A stretch of 64,000 nt of DNA from Bemisia tabaci. Its lineage: Eukaryota > Arthropoda > Insecta > Hemiptera > Aleyrodidae. The DNA lies in the NCBI RefSeq assembly GCF_918797505.1, contig NC_092796.1:28716098-28780097 (forward strand), given 5' to 3'. The number at the start of each line of letters is the position of its first letter. Position 1 is the stretch's first letter. The position numbers were made by a program, and so were the translations under genes. The notes below the pieces were generated by a model. The model saw only the letters and a list, made by a program, of their open reading frames with translations, did not search any database and was not told the origin of the DNA. Shown here one piece after another: positions 31,279 through 42,171 of the stretch.

Positions 31279-32102
31279 TGCAGGACCCTCATCAGCAGTT
31301 TCTCTATCATATAGAATCCGCCTCGTGCAGTTTCCTGTCGTTTTCCATCTTAAAATTATTTGATCGGATCCGAAATGTATCCAGGCAGAATTGGGAGTGC
31401 GACGGCAACCCAGGTGTGGGAAAGGGAAGAGGAAAGGTTGCGAAGCGAGACGAAGACGGAGACGAAGGATGTTTGAGGTAGCCGGGGCGTCCCGGTCCTG
31501 CGTCCAGCCGAGGTGCCCGCACTACATGAAAGAGCGAGTCGCGAGAGGGAGCGAGACGGCCGGCGGCGGCGAGGGTAGGTGCGAGAGAGACGGCCGCGGG
31601 AGGCGAGGGTAGGAGGCGTTGGCGGGACCCGCGCGGGTGCCGATGTGGATGTGGAAGGTGGACGCGGAGCAGGCGGTGCCAGAGCGAGAGAGTCGCTAGA
31701 CGAAAGCACTAATGAAGACAAAGACAAAACCGAGCGTAAGGAAACACAGGAGAACAAGTTTAATGTAAAAACGTGAGATAATAATTTGTTTGAGGAGTTG
31801 TGATGGTTCCAAGTCGCCGGGACGTGCGCGGCGCGGCGCTGCCAACTCCACCCGGCTCCTTATCGGCCTCCCATCATTTGCTTAATAAGTCATCATCATC
31901 GCCGGATGAGACCCTGCCACACGGGGTCGTTTACCTGTGTTCCAAGAGGCGCTGAAATTTTGAGCTGCGAGTACTCGTTCGTTGTCTATCAGTCCATCGA
32001 TACATGACTGAAAACGGTTCTAATTTCGGAAACGTTTTCAAAATTGAAACTTGGAAATAAGTTGGAACCAGATTATGTATGTTTATGAAAGACGAAGCCG
32101 TT
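31279..32102. other. Unassigned region, GC/purine-rich 31390-31700
   Basis: Frames on both strands (133 residues minus; 73 and 65 plus) reflect biased GAGCGAGA/GGCGG composition. No domain is recognised. It may be a CpG-rich regulatory or non-coding exon region, but no TATA, splice or poly-A signal pattern is convincing. Confidence 0.4.
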
Positions 32103-32484
32103 CATAGGTGGATCCAGGGGGACGTGCGCCCCCTCCGTTCGCCCGAAAAAAAAAGGACCAATGGCGTGGCGTGCTTTGCGATATGTCGATGGATCTGTCA
32201 TTTAATCCTATGGTAAAGGATTGATAGACAGGATGCTCGCAACGAACACCTGAATACTACACCTGATTCTTTACCATAGCTACAAATGAGGAAATAACGA
32301 TAAAATAAAAGGAGGAGAAAAAAGGAACGAGGAGAGACGGAAGGACGCTTAGATTTGTTAAATATTTATAACGACATTGATTTAAAATGCATTTAGATGC
32401 TTTAAAATTGAGAAAATTTTCAAAGAGAGCCTCCGCTCCCCCCTTATGCCCCCCTCTCGTTCGACGTGTTTGGATCCGCCTATG
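32103..32484. mobile_element. Family Q element containing a P copy
   Basis: Ends CATAGGTGGATCCAGGGGG and TTTGGATCCGCCTATG are complementary. Next to them, CCCCCTCCGTTCG and CCCTCTCGTTCG are similar. A family P copy interrupts the left part (32159-32310). Total 382 bp. Confidence 0.75.
32159..32310. mobile_element. Family P element nested in Q (P3)
   Basis: AATGGCGTGGCGTGCTTTGCGATATGTCGATGG at the left, then AAGGATTGATAGACAGG, CTCGCAACGAACACC and GATTCTTTACCATAGC. The right terminus is decayed. Confidence 0.7.
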
Positions 32485-33574
32485 GAGTCATTTAACCATA
32501 AAATTGTGAGGAAAAATGAGAGAAAGATCGACCCCCAGTATGATCGATGCAGGATCGAAAAGTCTCCTCCCATTTCAGGGCTTCACAGCTTTATTTTTCA
32601 GAGGAAGCCTAAGTGGGGGATGTAGTTCACACTGACCTTCCAACTGTAAGGAAATGACCAAAATTAATCCTGATTTGAACCACTTATCAGTGAATAGCCA
32701 ACGTAGGGGTGGCTCCAAATTAAACGCATGAAATTGAGCTAGCTCATAGATTATAATCGCTACGCTTTGATGGTTTTAACTTTTAGCTTAATCTCAAACA
32801 TGGAGCTTTTTACTGAGTTGAAATTGGAATTCTATGCGAGGCTCATCGGGGAAAACTTGACCGATCACTGATCCAAGCGGAAATTCTCTCTACTCCTCCG
32901 GAAACACTTCGGGGATTCGGGATTAAAATTGTAATTTTCGCGGTGTAAGATTTGAACTCACATGCGCGCCGTAAACAACTGTATGTAAGGAGCTTCAGGA
33001 AAAGTTTGGAAAGTTCTAATTTTGGTTTTTGACACTTAACTTTTTTTTTGGGGGGGGGGGGGGGCTTTAATGACAACATGAACTGGTTACATGAACATAC
33101 AACATGGAAACACGTGCGATACTGGTTCGGATTCAAGCACAGGGAAGTCCAGGATGTAACTTTGAGAATCGTCCATTTTAAGACTTAAATCGCCACCGCA
33201 AATACAATTAATCATGGCAGCGAGTTCAATGGCGTTTTTAGAACACTTTTAAATATTTCTAACATTCCGAAAAAGAAATCAGAAATCAGAATTGAAACAC
33301 GGGGTGCACAGACGTTACGCGATGTGCTATTTCGCCTTCAATTTTCGAAGTAGGTCATAAAGCGTCCCCATGCACCAATAGTTATTCACAGCTTGTGTTT
33401 ATGCTTTCTGCTGCGAGCGATGTAAGCTGCCAAAAGGGCTTCCTCGTTCAACTCTACTCATGTAGAAGAGAGACTTATTTCGATTAGACGTGAGCTCATC
33501 CCAAAGTTTCGTAAAAAATGATCGTTATCAACTGCAGTGATAGACGAAAGGTGTCATGCAGACTAGAGTAGGTA
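32485..33574. other. Unassigned spacer
   Basis: No repeat family or gene recognised apart from a G run around 33051-33064. The 97-residue minus frame crosses this homopolymer and is unconvincing. Confidence 0.45.
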
Positions 33575-33945
33575 GGTACCTGAATAGTGATGGTGAACAG
33601 GTGTGAAACTCTGAAAATCTATCACACTTTCACGATGCTTCCGCGAATAAAGCTAGAGCCCAAAAGGGTAGCCGACATAGGTATGAATTCAAATTATCCA
33701 AAACGCTTTATTATTACCATAAATTGTTTACGATCTGTCATCTCTAAAGCACGCACTCGACTTAGGTTTTGCATAAAACTCACTCTTGGGGAAGAACGCT
33801 CATTTATGAATATTTTCGCCATCTTGGTCGATATTGGAGGCTGAAGATTTTGGAAGTGGCATTATGTGTGTTAGAGGGTTGGCTGCCCTTGTGCCCGAAG
33901 CCTTCCATGAAACGACCTGTCCGTACTCTCGCTGTACGGGTATTC
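33575..33945. mobile_element. Family U element (U2)
   Basis: GGTACCTGAATAG at the left and CTGTACGGGTATTC at the right. Internal AGCCCAAAAGGGTAGCC, TATGAATTCAAATTATCCA, GGTTTTGCATAAAACTCACTC and GATATTGGAG align with U1 in order. Outer ends are more worn than in U1. An 85-residue frame through it is not conserved in U1. Confidence 0.7.
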
Positions 33946-33996
33946 TAATACGGACCGATTTAGCGATTACGCCATTCAATAGATCGATAGATACGC

Positions 33997-34407
33997 TGGT
34001 TCAATTCTATACAAAAACATAACCTCAATCAAAAAAAATTCAACCCTCTCATTGGCTGTTTTAACATTACCCCGCGCCTTCAAAGCGCGGCAAAACTAAT
34101 CGGAGATCAAACGGGCGAATCAGATTTTCAGACTGGTTCAATTTTAAACAAAAACATAACCTAAATCTAAAAAACTTCAACCCTCCGATTGGCTGTTTCA
34201 ATTTTACCCCGCACCTTCGAAGCGCGGCAAAACTAATCGAAAGTCCAACAGGCCAATCAGATTTTCAGACTGGTTCAATTTTAAACAAAAACATAACCTC
34301 AATCTAAAAAAATTCAACCCTCTGATTGGCTATTTAAATTTTACCCCGCGCCTTCGAAGCGCGGCAAAACCAATCGAGAGTCAAACGGGCCAATCAGATT
34401 TTGATTA
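33997..34407 (+). repeat. 137-bp tandem array with internal hairpins
   Basis: TGGTTCAATT recurs at 33997, 34134 and 34271 (exact 137-bp spacing). Each unit continues AAACAAAAACATAACC, then ATTGGCTGTTT, then CCCCGCGCCTTCGAAGCGCGG, which folds as a GC-rich hairpin, then GGGCCAATCAGATTTT. Three units. The hairpin arms co-vary little and are nearly unchanged. Confidence 0.9.
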
Positions 34408-34796
34408 TTTTAACGCAGCCATTAAATCAGTACATTTGACGATCGAAATCAGGACGAGCGCAAAATCAGGTTGGAAAAATTCGGCTCTGGCAACGGCGAC
34501 ACGAAGACAGGAATGCCGGACCGGGACCGACTCAGTGCCTGCTCATCTGGTTCAAGCGCTCCTCGCAAGGTCAGACACACACTCGCACCGGTCGCCAGGT
34601 AGACTCAACTTTTCCCCCTCCTTTCCCACTTAATTCTTTGTCCGATAGGTGTCTTATTGTTCTATTTTGATAATTCTTGGTGGGCACATTACCCCTGTAA
34701 AAGTTGTCTCCTCGACCCCCTCCCTTCCTCCCGGGGTGAGAACTCGGAGCCGTTTACTTTATCTCCACTCGGATCGCCCCGAGAACGCTCCCGTCT
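34408..34796. other. Unassigned spacer
   Basis: Nothing recognised. A 65-residue and a 72-residue frame occur without family resemblance. Confidence 0.4.
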
Positions 34797-35030
34797 CACA
34801 GTGGATCGAGTCAATTGGAGAGGTCGGACGTGAAATTTTTGACGAAAACCGCAAATTTTGGTGTTAATTTCGTCAGATTTTACATTACAAGGGGTGCTCC
34901 GAAATAGAAAATTTTACAAGGAAACCAATGGAACCACTTTTAGAGCCTCAAAACTTCGTATACACGGTGTTATAAGCGTTTAAAGTTTCCAAATTTTGTC
35001 CGACCTCTCCTGTTGACTCGATCCACTGTG
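34797..35030. mobile_element. Family R element (R3)
   Basis: Ends CACAGTGGATCGAGTCAATTGG and TTGACTCGATCCACTGTG. In reverse orientation to R1: CGCAAATTTTGGTGTTAATTTCGTC and GGAAACCAATGGAACC. TCT occurs on both outer borders, a possible 3-bp duplication. It directly abuts element A9. Confidence 0.85.
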
Positions 35031-35031
35031 T

Positions 35032-35541
35032 CTGTGCTAAGGAAAAACGGCGTATGACCATTCGGGCGTTGCCATATTCATTCCGATAAAATACACTTTT
35101 TTCTAGAAAACTTGTATAACTTTTCTGTAATTTTATCGGATTTTATTATCTTTAGTTTGATTTTGCGCATCCGATATTGTCGAGGAAAAATATTCTCGGA
35201 ATAATCAAAATTCAATGTTTTTTCGAAGGAAATTCTGCCGTGCTAAGGAAGAACGCCGTATGAACATTTGAAGGTTGCCAAATTTCCCTGGATAAAGTAT
35301 GTATTTTGGGGGGAAAGTTATGCATAATTTTCTTCGACATTTTCAGATATTTTAGATTAAATTGCGCACAATATTGTCTGAGAATTTTGGAAAAAAATAT
35401 TCAAAATTTTACTAGTAAATTCGATTTCTATGGAAGGAAACTTTGCAACGTCTAAACGCTCATACGGCGTTCTTCCTTACCACGGCAGAATTGCACACGT
35501 GCTTTTACAACGTTCTTCCTTGGTATATGTTACAACGGCTC
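35032..35541. mobile_element. Family A element with another A inserted (A9 outer)
   Basis: Left end CTGTGCTAAGGAAAAACGGCGTATGACC..GGGCGTTGCC. The right arm is interrupted at GAAGGAAATT by A9 inner and resumes AATTGCAC..TTACAACGTTCTTCCTTGG, decayed at its very end. The outer copy is older. Confidence 0.85.
35235..35488. mobile_element. Family A element inserted in A9, AATT target duplication (A9 inner)
   Basis: CTGCCGTGCTAAGG..TTGAAGGTTGCCAAATTTCC to TTGCAACGTC..CATACGGCG..CTTACCACGGCAG, 254 bp. AATT is present directly outside both ends (35231-35234, 35489-35492). Confidence 0.95.
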
Positions 35542-35593
35542 ATCACATCTTCCTGATGATTTGCCCCTTCACTTAAATAGCACCTGCAGATAA

Positions 35594-35830
35594 TGCCAAA
35601 GTAGTATGAAAGCCATATGTGCCCTCTGTCATTTTGAGATTTTCTATGATAAAATAAGAATTTTCAGGGAAACTTGCGAGTATATCTCGTTAAATTTTTC
35701 TAAGAGTTTCACGTGAATTTCGATCTAATATTTCTAAAACTTTCTACAAGAAATACGGATAACTTTCCTCGAAAATACAAATACTTTATCCGCAAGAAAC
35801 TTTGGTATAAAACCTTATTGCACATGTTCA
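35594..35830. mobile_element. Probable very old family A copy
   Basis: GATAAAATAAGAATTTTCAGGGAAACTTG, TTTTTCTAAGAGTTTC and the downstream AATACAAATACTTTATCCGC follow the A core in order, but neither terminus survives. Assignment is tentative. Confidence 0.45.
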
Positions 35831-36488
35831 AGAATCGAAGCCCGGATGAGGACTATGCGTCGCCTCGTAATAATGCGTATAGCGACAAAGAATCTCCCTG
35901 AGCAACCGTTAAAGTGTTGTAATTGAAGTTTGACCTCTTTGAGGGCGCACCGGAATTAAATCAGATAATTTTTTACTGCTTGTTAATCTGATATTAGTCC
36001 GAATCCACCCTTAATCTCGAGTGTTCATCTCCGGGCGAGGTTGTAGCAGCGCCGCTTTATGGCTCGTAAAGAAGGGTTAATTTGTGGCGAGGCGGTGCGT
36101 TGGGGTCCCGGAGGATCCTACAAATTGTGACATACTGACGAGTGCGTTCGCCTCCGAGCTGTCAGGATTGAGGGCACATCCCGCTAGGATCGCCGGCTCG
36201 GCTTCCTGGGTGACCTTTCTTGACCGGTGGCGAAAGTTCGCAAGATCGTAATCGACTCTTTAAACCCGGGCCCATGCTAATCACACGGCCTCTTACTTGT
36301 GAGAACCTTTTCCTCGAGGTTCCGTTCCGTTCTTGGGACTCATATACTGCCGTGCTAAGGCAGAACGCCGTATGAGCCATCAGGCGTTGCCAAATTCCCT
36401 CCGATGAAATACGAATTTTAAAAAAAAACTGTTGGATATTTTTCTCTACATTTTTCAGACGATTTTGTACACGCTTTCATTTAAAATA

Positions 36489-37391
36489 CCCTGGTAAAAA
36501 TTGGCAGTAGAATGTGTGTTCCAAAATACTATAGACATAAAGCCGGCTGTACAATTTCTTCTAGCCTGTTATAGCCGATGGCGATTAAGCAACAGCCAGA
36601 CGATGAAGTTTATGCTAAACATTACTAAATACGGATACTAGGACTTAGTTAATTTTTGGACTACCACTCTCTTTTTGTGCCGTATCTTGATTTATTTTGC
36701 GAGGAAAGCTCCGTACTATAGAGGGATGCCTGTCATTCATAATATGTTGGAGCGCCTTCAATTTCTTATGATCCCGTGCAATACCTCTGGTGTGAAATGG
36801 TTGCTTCAGACGCCGTGGCACGCTGCGGCGCGGCGGGCGGGCAGAGAGCGCGAAACGCGCATTGGCGCCTACAAACCTAACAGGGATACTTCACGCATTG
36901 CGCAATGCGTGAGGTATCCCCGTTAGGTTTGTAGGCGCCAGTGCGTCGCCGCTCCGCTTTGTGTTAAGCTCTAATATTTAATCTCGCGGAGTCAGCGTTT
37001 TTCAACTCATGATTTTGAAATGTTTGCACACTCTGTATGGATTACTCTCATTTTAATTGATGACGAAAAATATGTTTTAAAGGAAAATATAATGTGTGTT
37101 TTGTAAATATTAAGGTAGTTCTGTATCAAACTTAATGATTTCCAAAGCACACGAATTTCTACACAATTTCTTAGAGCCTTTTATAGCCAATGATGATCAA
37201 GTGTAAAGCCCGGCGATAGAAACTACATATAGTGCGACTGTATAGTTTTTTATAGCTTCGTATAGCCCGGCTATATGATTTGCTCCGCTTTCTACAGCCA
37301 GCTATATGATTTTCAATAGCCTTCTTTAGTCGGCTATAAGAACTCCTATGTTATTTTGAAACGCAGCTCCTATCACCAATTTTTACCAGGG
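36489..37391. mobile_element. Family D element (CCCTGGTAAAAATTGG ends) nested in A10
   Basis: Ends CCCTGGTAAAAATTGG and CCAATTTTTACCAGGG. TAC on both borders gives a candidate 3-bp duplication. The interior repeats a TATAGCCGG/CCGGCTATA palindromic motif many times (about 36560-36590 and 37180-37345). The middle holds a captured M-like fragment forming a perfect-looking palindrome. 903 bp, no transposase. Confidence 0.88.
36863..36942. repeat. 80-bp near-perfect palindrome inside D
   Basis: GGCGCCTACAAACCTAAC..ACTTCACGCATTGC is followed at once by GCAATGCGTGAGGTATCC..GTTAGGTTTGTAGGCGCC. Only one or two mismatches and no loop. The half-unit resembles the tandem unit of hAT element M (GCAATGCGTGAAGTATTC..CTTGTAGGCGC), so this looks like an M fragment copied head-to-head. 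Confidence 0.9.
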
Positions 37392-37599
37392 TACTTATCT
37401 CAAAATTTCAAAGAAAACTATGCACAAGTTTCCTGGAAAATACATTTTTTATCTGGGAAAATTTTGCAACTCTCGAATGTACATACGGCGTTCTTCCTTG
37501 GCATGTCAGCATATACCTCTGCAATAACATCCGTAACTGGAGAAGAGGATGGAGGAAGAAGAATAAGAGGAGGAAGAGAAAATAGAGGACCAATTCTTG

Positions 37600-38115
37600 G
37601 CCACAATACGTCGTTTTGCTCACGAAAGAACGTAACTTCATTTCAATGTTGCCAGCTTCCCCTTGAAAATTGTATTTTTACCCGGAGAATATTGGGAATT
37701 TCGTATTGAAAAATTCACCAATTTTTCTTCTGCGGCCCGATTATAAAAATTGATCAACAAAGGAGACATAGGGAGTATGGAGCGATCCTATTGGTTGAAA
37801 TGGTAGTTCCTACATACTAAGGGGATGGACTACCTAAAGGGTCTCTCGTGGGTTGCCGTTAATTAGTCTAATCCTTTCCTCTTTTGTCCATTGCAACCAC
37901 CCGCTTCCACCAATAGGATCTTTCAAAATCCTTTTTGTCTTCTTTGTCTACAGCTTTGTCGCTATCAATTTCAATAATCGGCCCGCTGGTCTCATGCAAA
38001 AATCGAAACAGTTTCAGACAAAAACTGCACAGGTTCATTTTGGTGAAAAATTTAATTGTTTTCCACAATTTTGCAACCTTGGAATGGAGTTGCGTTCCTT
38101 CTTCCGAAATAAAAA
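37600..38115. mobile_element. Family T element split by S2 (T1)
   Basis: Left CGTTTTGCTCACGAAAGAACGTAAC..CAATGTTGCCAGCTT, right TTGCAACCTTGGAATGGAG..GTTCCTTCTTCCG. The ends are complementary. Family S element S2 interrupts the centre. Confidence 0.72.
37732..37986. mobile_element. Family S element nested in T1 (S2)
   Basis: Left GCGGCCCGATTATAAAAATTGAT, right ATCAATTTCAATAATCGGCCCGC-like end. Contains GAGCGATCCTATTGG and CCAATAGGATC. 255 bp. Younger than the T element around it. Confidence 0.85.
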
Positions 38116-38200
38116 TCTATGATTCAGAATTTATTTTGTGCATTTCGCAGAGGCAGGAAGCAAATCAAAACGATTACCGGAAAAATCGTAAGCATGATGG

Positions 38201-38330
38201 AGTGGCGTGGCGTACTTTGCGACAAATAGAGTGATCTGCCATTTAAACAAATGGAAAAGGATCGATAAACAGGGTGTTCGCAACGAGACCCTATATAATC
38301 AATTCTTTACCATAGCTTCAAATGGGGAAT
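38201..38330. mobile_element. Family P element, right end truncated (P4)
   Basis: AGTGGCGTGGCGTACTTTGCGA, then CTGCCATTTAAAC, AAGGATCGATAAACAGGGTGTTCGC and AATTCTTTACCATAGC. Homology stops at AATGGGGAATTAAG. Confidence 0.78.
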
Positions 38331-39652
38331 TAAGAAACCTTGCGGTAACTTACGCGGATACTGTAAGTCCAAGTCGTCATTTGTGAATGAGGGCATGTAA
38401 GGGCGAAGTGCTTTAAATAGAGGTTCCGTTTGTATTTTTGCGTTTTACATTGTAACGAGTGAACACGAATAGCGTGTCGTAGAAAGTAATTTAACTTTTT
38501 CAATACTCAACTTTTCTTGCACGAAAATTCAATTCACTGACTCGTCCGTGAACGTTATGACATTCTTATCACCCCTCATTTCTTAGCGCAATGATCTCGC
38601 AATGAGAGGATCCGGGAGATGTGAAAATTATTCACTTTAAGTTGGTTCCTACATTCCGGGTCTTATCATCGCTTCGGTATTCTGATAGCATCTAAATTTT
38701 CTCTGGTCCTGGGGCTTTCTGAAAAACTCATGTCAAAAATTCTAGCATAATTCAAAGTGCAAATATAAATACACCGTGAAAAAACTTTGGTTAAACTTAC
38801 CAAATTCGTGGTATTCCATATGAATTCAGGATTGGACCGCATTTAGCAAAAAAGAACCAGCGCGATATAGTGTTTTCAAAATCGTGCAATTTCTTCTTTC
38901 TTTTTAAAAATACTCAATATATGTGCAGTATCTAAATTTATACAATTAATTTCCATTAAAATTAACATTTTTTTTGGTAGGAAGCAGAATCATTTGCTTT
39001 TCTGAGAGAAAAATGCATTTGGAAGGAGGATTGAACGAACTCGTAAAAACAACCAATACCTCTGACGTTATCAGGACGTCACTTATTACTAAAAAATGCG
39101 GCATTTCAGGGCTTATGTATGTTTTTATATATACGTTAGCACACTTTAATACCACTTTTTAATGTAAAGTTATGAGAAGGGAAAACAGCGTTAGTTTTTC
39201 ATTACTCGCGAGAGTAACACACCCTAATAAATGTCAATTTTTTTACCTTGAAATTACGTGATTGTCACGTACATTCATTTTTGCTATAATGCCGCCCTGG
39301 AGCAAAGTTTAACAGGCTTCCTTTAGAGAACTTATCCACAACAAAACTGTCATAATTACCTATAAGTCTGCTGCAAATGGACGTGGTTTTAACAGGCGGC
39401 CTGGAGGCAAGTCAACTTTCCAGGCACCTTTCCAACCAAATAGCATGATCTCATGTCAACGCTGTTAAAACTGAGCATACATTCTACTGTTTAGTTGGTA
39501 GAGAACTGTAAGCTCTGTTCTGAAATTTGCCTCAAATTTTCTCTCTATTTTTCGGAATATTTTGACAGAGAAATGTACAATGTGGGGTATTTCGTTTGCT
39601 AGTGTATAGAAAAAGGAGAGTTGTACAATTTTAGTGACGTTGCCATATGGGT
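38331..39652. other. Unassigned region with a family O end
   Basis: About 1.3 kb with no gene recognised. At 38833-38870, TTGGACCGCATTTAGCAAAAAAGAACCAGC resembles one O terminus without its partner. The remainder is ordinary AT-rich DNA. Confidence 0.45.
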
Positions 39653-39913
39653 ATATCGACGGTGTCAGTCGGCAATCACATAACTCGATTTGCGACGTCG
39701 CAGACTTCCTGTCATACTTTATTTTTTAAACGGAAAACTGCTCAACAACATTTCCTTAAAACTGCCGTAATTTTTCTCCTTTGTGCGAAGAAAATTCTGC
39801 AAAAACTTCAAGGAATGATGTCAATTTTTTCTCCTTTAAAAAATTAACACAGCGGCGGAGATTTTCAGACACCGCAAACGAGTTATGTGATTGCCGACTG
39901 ACACCGTCGATAT
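39653..39913. mobile_element. Family N element (N2)
   Basis: ATATCGACGGTGTCAGTCGGCAATCACATAACTCG pairs with GAGTTATGTGATTGCCGACTGACACCGTCGATAT. 261 bp. Core TGTCATACTTTATTTTTTAAACGG. The complete arms make it, with N3, the reference for reading N1. Confidence 0.92.
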
Positions 39914-40194
39914 GCTGTTTGGTCGGAAAAGTCCTTAAATATTTTAATTGACTAACGGCGAAAATGTAAGAATATTCGGGAATCGGATCGGGTGGAAGGG
40001 AAATGCTTTTATGAAACTATTACGAGGAGGCGCGTAGCGAAACTCCAGTACACCACTGGAACAGATTAACAAAATTTCAACGGTTCCGCAAATGGAAAAA
40101 AAACTGCGAAGAAACGATGAAAAACACGATTTCGCTGATTTTTCATCAGAACTTCTTCCGAACTTTTTCCGAACGAAGTACCATGGACTTGATC

Positions 40195-40352
40195 AGTGGC
40201 AAGGCGTGAATGATCGATATCAATATTTCCCCAGTTGAAGCTATTGTAAAGAATCGATTTTTAAGGATCTTTTCGCGCAAACACCCTGTTTATCAATCCT
40301 TATTCATAGGTTTAAATGGCAGAATAATCGATAAATCGCAAAGCACGGCACT
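40195..40352. mobile_element. Family P element, reverse orientation (P5)
   Basis: AGTGGCAAGGCGTGAATGATCGATAT at the left, TAAATCGCAAAGCACGGCACT at the right. Interior AAAGAATCGATTTTTAAGG and AAACACCCTGTTTATCAATCC are complements of other P copies. Confidence 0.8.
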
Positions 40353-40480
40353 TGATTCAATCATGAAAGCTGATTTTTCGCAAGAACGTACGGGAAAACG
40401 TCCAGTTTGGGCGGCCAAGTCCGTGCATAGATTATTTTTGCTTATTGGTCACGCATGCCTTGGTCGATCCGTCACCAACT

Positions 40481-41121
40481 CTGCCGTGCTAAGAAAGAAC
40501 ACCGTATGAACAGTTCGAGAGTTGCCAAATTTCCCTCAGTAAAATGTTTTTTTTTAAAGGAGAGTTGTGAATATTACTCCTTGAGATTTTCAGGACATTT
40601 AGGTGAAATTGCAAACGACATTATCTGATAAATTGCACTGAAAAAAAAAAAATATTTGTATATTTACTAAGAAAAGCGTAAAATTACTAAGAATTCAGGG
40701 TTCTATTTGATCCCAGTTTTTTCTTGGTAAAATTACCATTTATGGAATTGGTAATTTTACCAAGAAATCTCGATAAAATTATTAAACTTTCCCGGTAATT
40801 TTACTTGATCTTGGTAAAAACGCCAATATTTTTTATCGACTGTGGTAGAATTACCGAGATAAAATGGCAAAGTTACCGGGAATTGATTACCAATAAAAGT
40901 GGTATTCGTACCTGAAAAAAACAGTAAAAATACCGGTTTCGCGGTAAGCTCACCAGTCAGTCTTGGTAAAATTACCAATTATTGGTAAAAAAAGTAGGAT
41001 GGTAAAGGTACCAACGGACCTTGGTAAAAACGCCGAGAATTTTTTTTCAGTGTTCGTTTTTTGGAAATGGAAATTTGGCAAGGTCCAAAGGTGCATACGG
41101 CGTTTTTCCTTAGCACGGCAG
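40481..41121. mobile_element. Family A element split by element C, AACT target duplication (A11)
   Basis: Left CTGCCGTGCTAAGAAAGAAC..CAGTTCGAGAGTTGCC, broken after TCTGATAAATTG, resuming TTCGTTTTTTGGAAATGG, right TACGGCGTTTTTCCTTAGCACGGCAG. AACT lies directly outside both ends, a clean 4-bp target duplication. Confidence 0.94.
40636..41052. mobile_element. Family C element (CACTGAAAAAA ends, GGTAAAATTACC array)
   Basis: Ends CACTGAAAAAAAAAAAAT and TTTTTTTTCAGTG. The 417-bp interior is packed with TTGGTAAAATTACCA-type palindromes and half-sites (GGTAATTTTACC, TTGGTAAAAACGCC, GGTAGAATTACCG) in both orientations. No coding frame. The short direct repeat at its borders is ambiguous. Confidence 0.88.
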
Positions 41122-41531
41122 AACTCACCAGGGCCCGGGTTATTGTTTAGCCGCCCTGTTGCCTAGGTTATAAAATAGCATGCCTTTAGGACTCGAGTAT
41201 TATTAGAGGCTTACATGACACAGGGATATTACCGTCATTATAAATCCCGCCTCTGAAAAAATCAATCATGACCCTCGATGTGGTTTGTCGCTTCTGTGCC
41301 AACACGCCGATTCGTGAGTCCTTCGAATACCGCATGCCGTGACGCCTCCGCGACTCGGCACTCTCCTCCAATCAAATATTCAACCTTTTTTTCGCCTCGA
41401 CTTTTTCTCCTCTGGCCAAACGGTGAAATGCTGTCTCATAATTTGAACCTCTGTTATAAAAACTATAGATTGGTGGTGGCTCTTGAGAAAGCGTGCCCGT
41501 CATGGAGCAGTCGTTGAATAAACGGGCAATA

Positions 41532-41784
41532 CTGCCTTGCTAAGGAAAAACGCCGTATAAACATTCGAGAGTTGCCAAATTTCCCTTGGTAAGACGTGTA
41601 TTTTTGACGATATTTATGCATATTTTTCTTTTAAATTTTCAGATGTTTCAGATTAAATTGCATAAAAATTAGTCTAAAAATTTTGGGGGGAAATATTCAT
41701 AATTTTCCCAGTAAATTCGGTTTTTATTGAAGGAAACTTGGCAACGTCTGAAGGCTCATACGGCGTTTTTCCTTAGCACGGCAG
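41532..41784. mobile_element. Family A element (A12)
   Basis: CTGCCTTGCTAAGG..GAACATTCG-type left arm (AAACATTCGAGAGTTGCC) and CTTGGCAACGTC..CATACGGCG..CACGGCAG right. 253 bp. Flanks AATA and AATG, a duplication with one mismatch. Confidence 0.92.
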
Positions 41785-42171
41785 AATGAGGGCGATCGTG
41801 GGTGGAGCTTTTCTTATCCGAACCTCCTGAGGATGAAATTCCTTCTCGTGGAAAGTTTTTCATTGAAGGATTTGACATTAGCCCTCTGTTGCATAGCGTT
41901 GCATGAAAGCTTCAAATGATTTTTTGGCTTCGATCCTCTGTGTCATTTAAGTGCGCTAAAGCAACACATGGTTTTTGGAGAGGATTAGAGGTCTGATCTC
42001 CAAAGTTTTCAAAAAAAAAAAATATAAATTGCAAATTAATCATTAAAATACTGTAGAATGTAAATTTTATTTCTGAAATCGGTGACTGACTCATGCAACA
42101 AAAGGTTAATATGGCCTAAGCTCACTTTACTGATGCTTGAATTTTGTATCTGGGCACAGATTTTTAAACAA

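Larger units (their letters stand above)
36347..37509. mobile_element. Family A element split by element D (A10)
   Basis: Left CTGCCGTGCTAAGGCAGAACGCC..CATCAGGCGTTGCC. The core breaks after TTTAAAATAC and resumes TACTTATCTCAAAATTTCAAAG. Right arm CTCGAATGTACATACGGCG..TTGGCATGTCAG. CATATA occurs immediately outside both ends. Intact A copies of this type read TTAAAATACCTG or TAAGATACTTG across the break. Confidence 0.9.
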
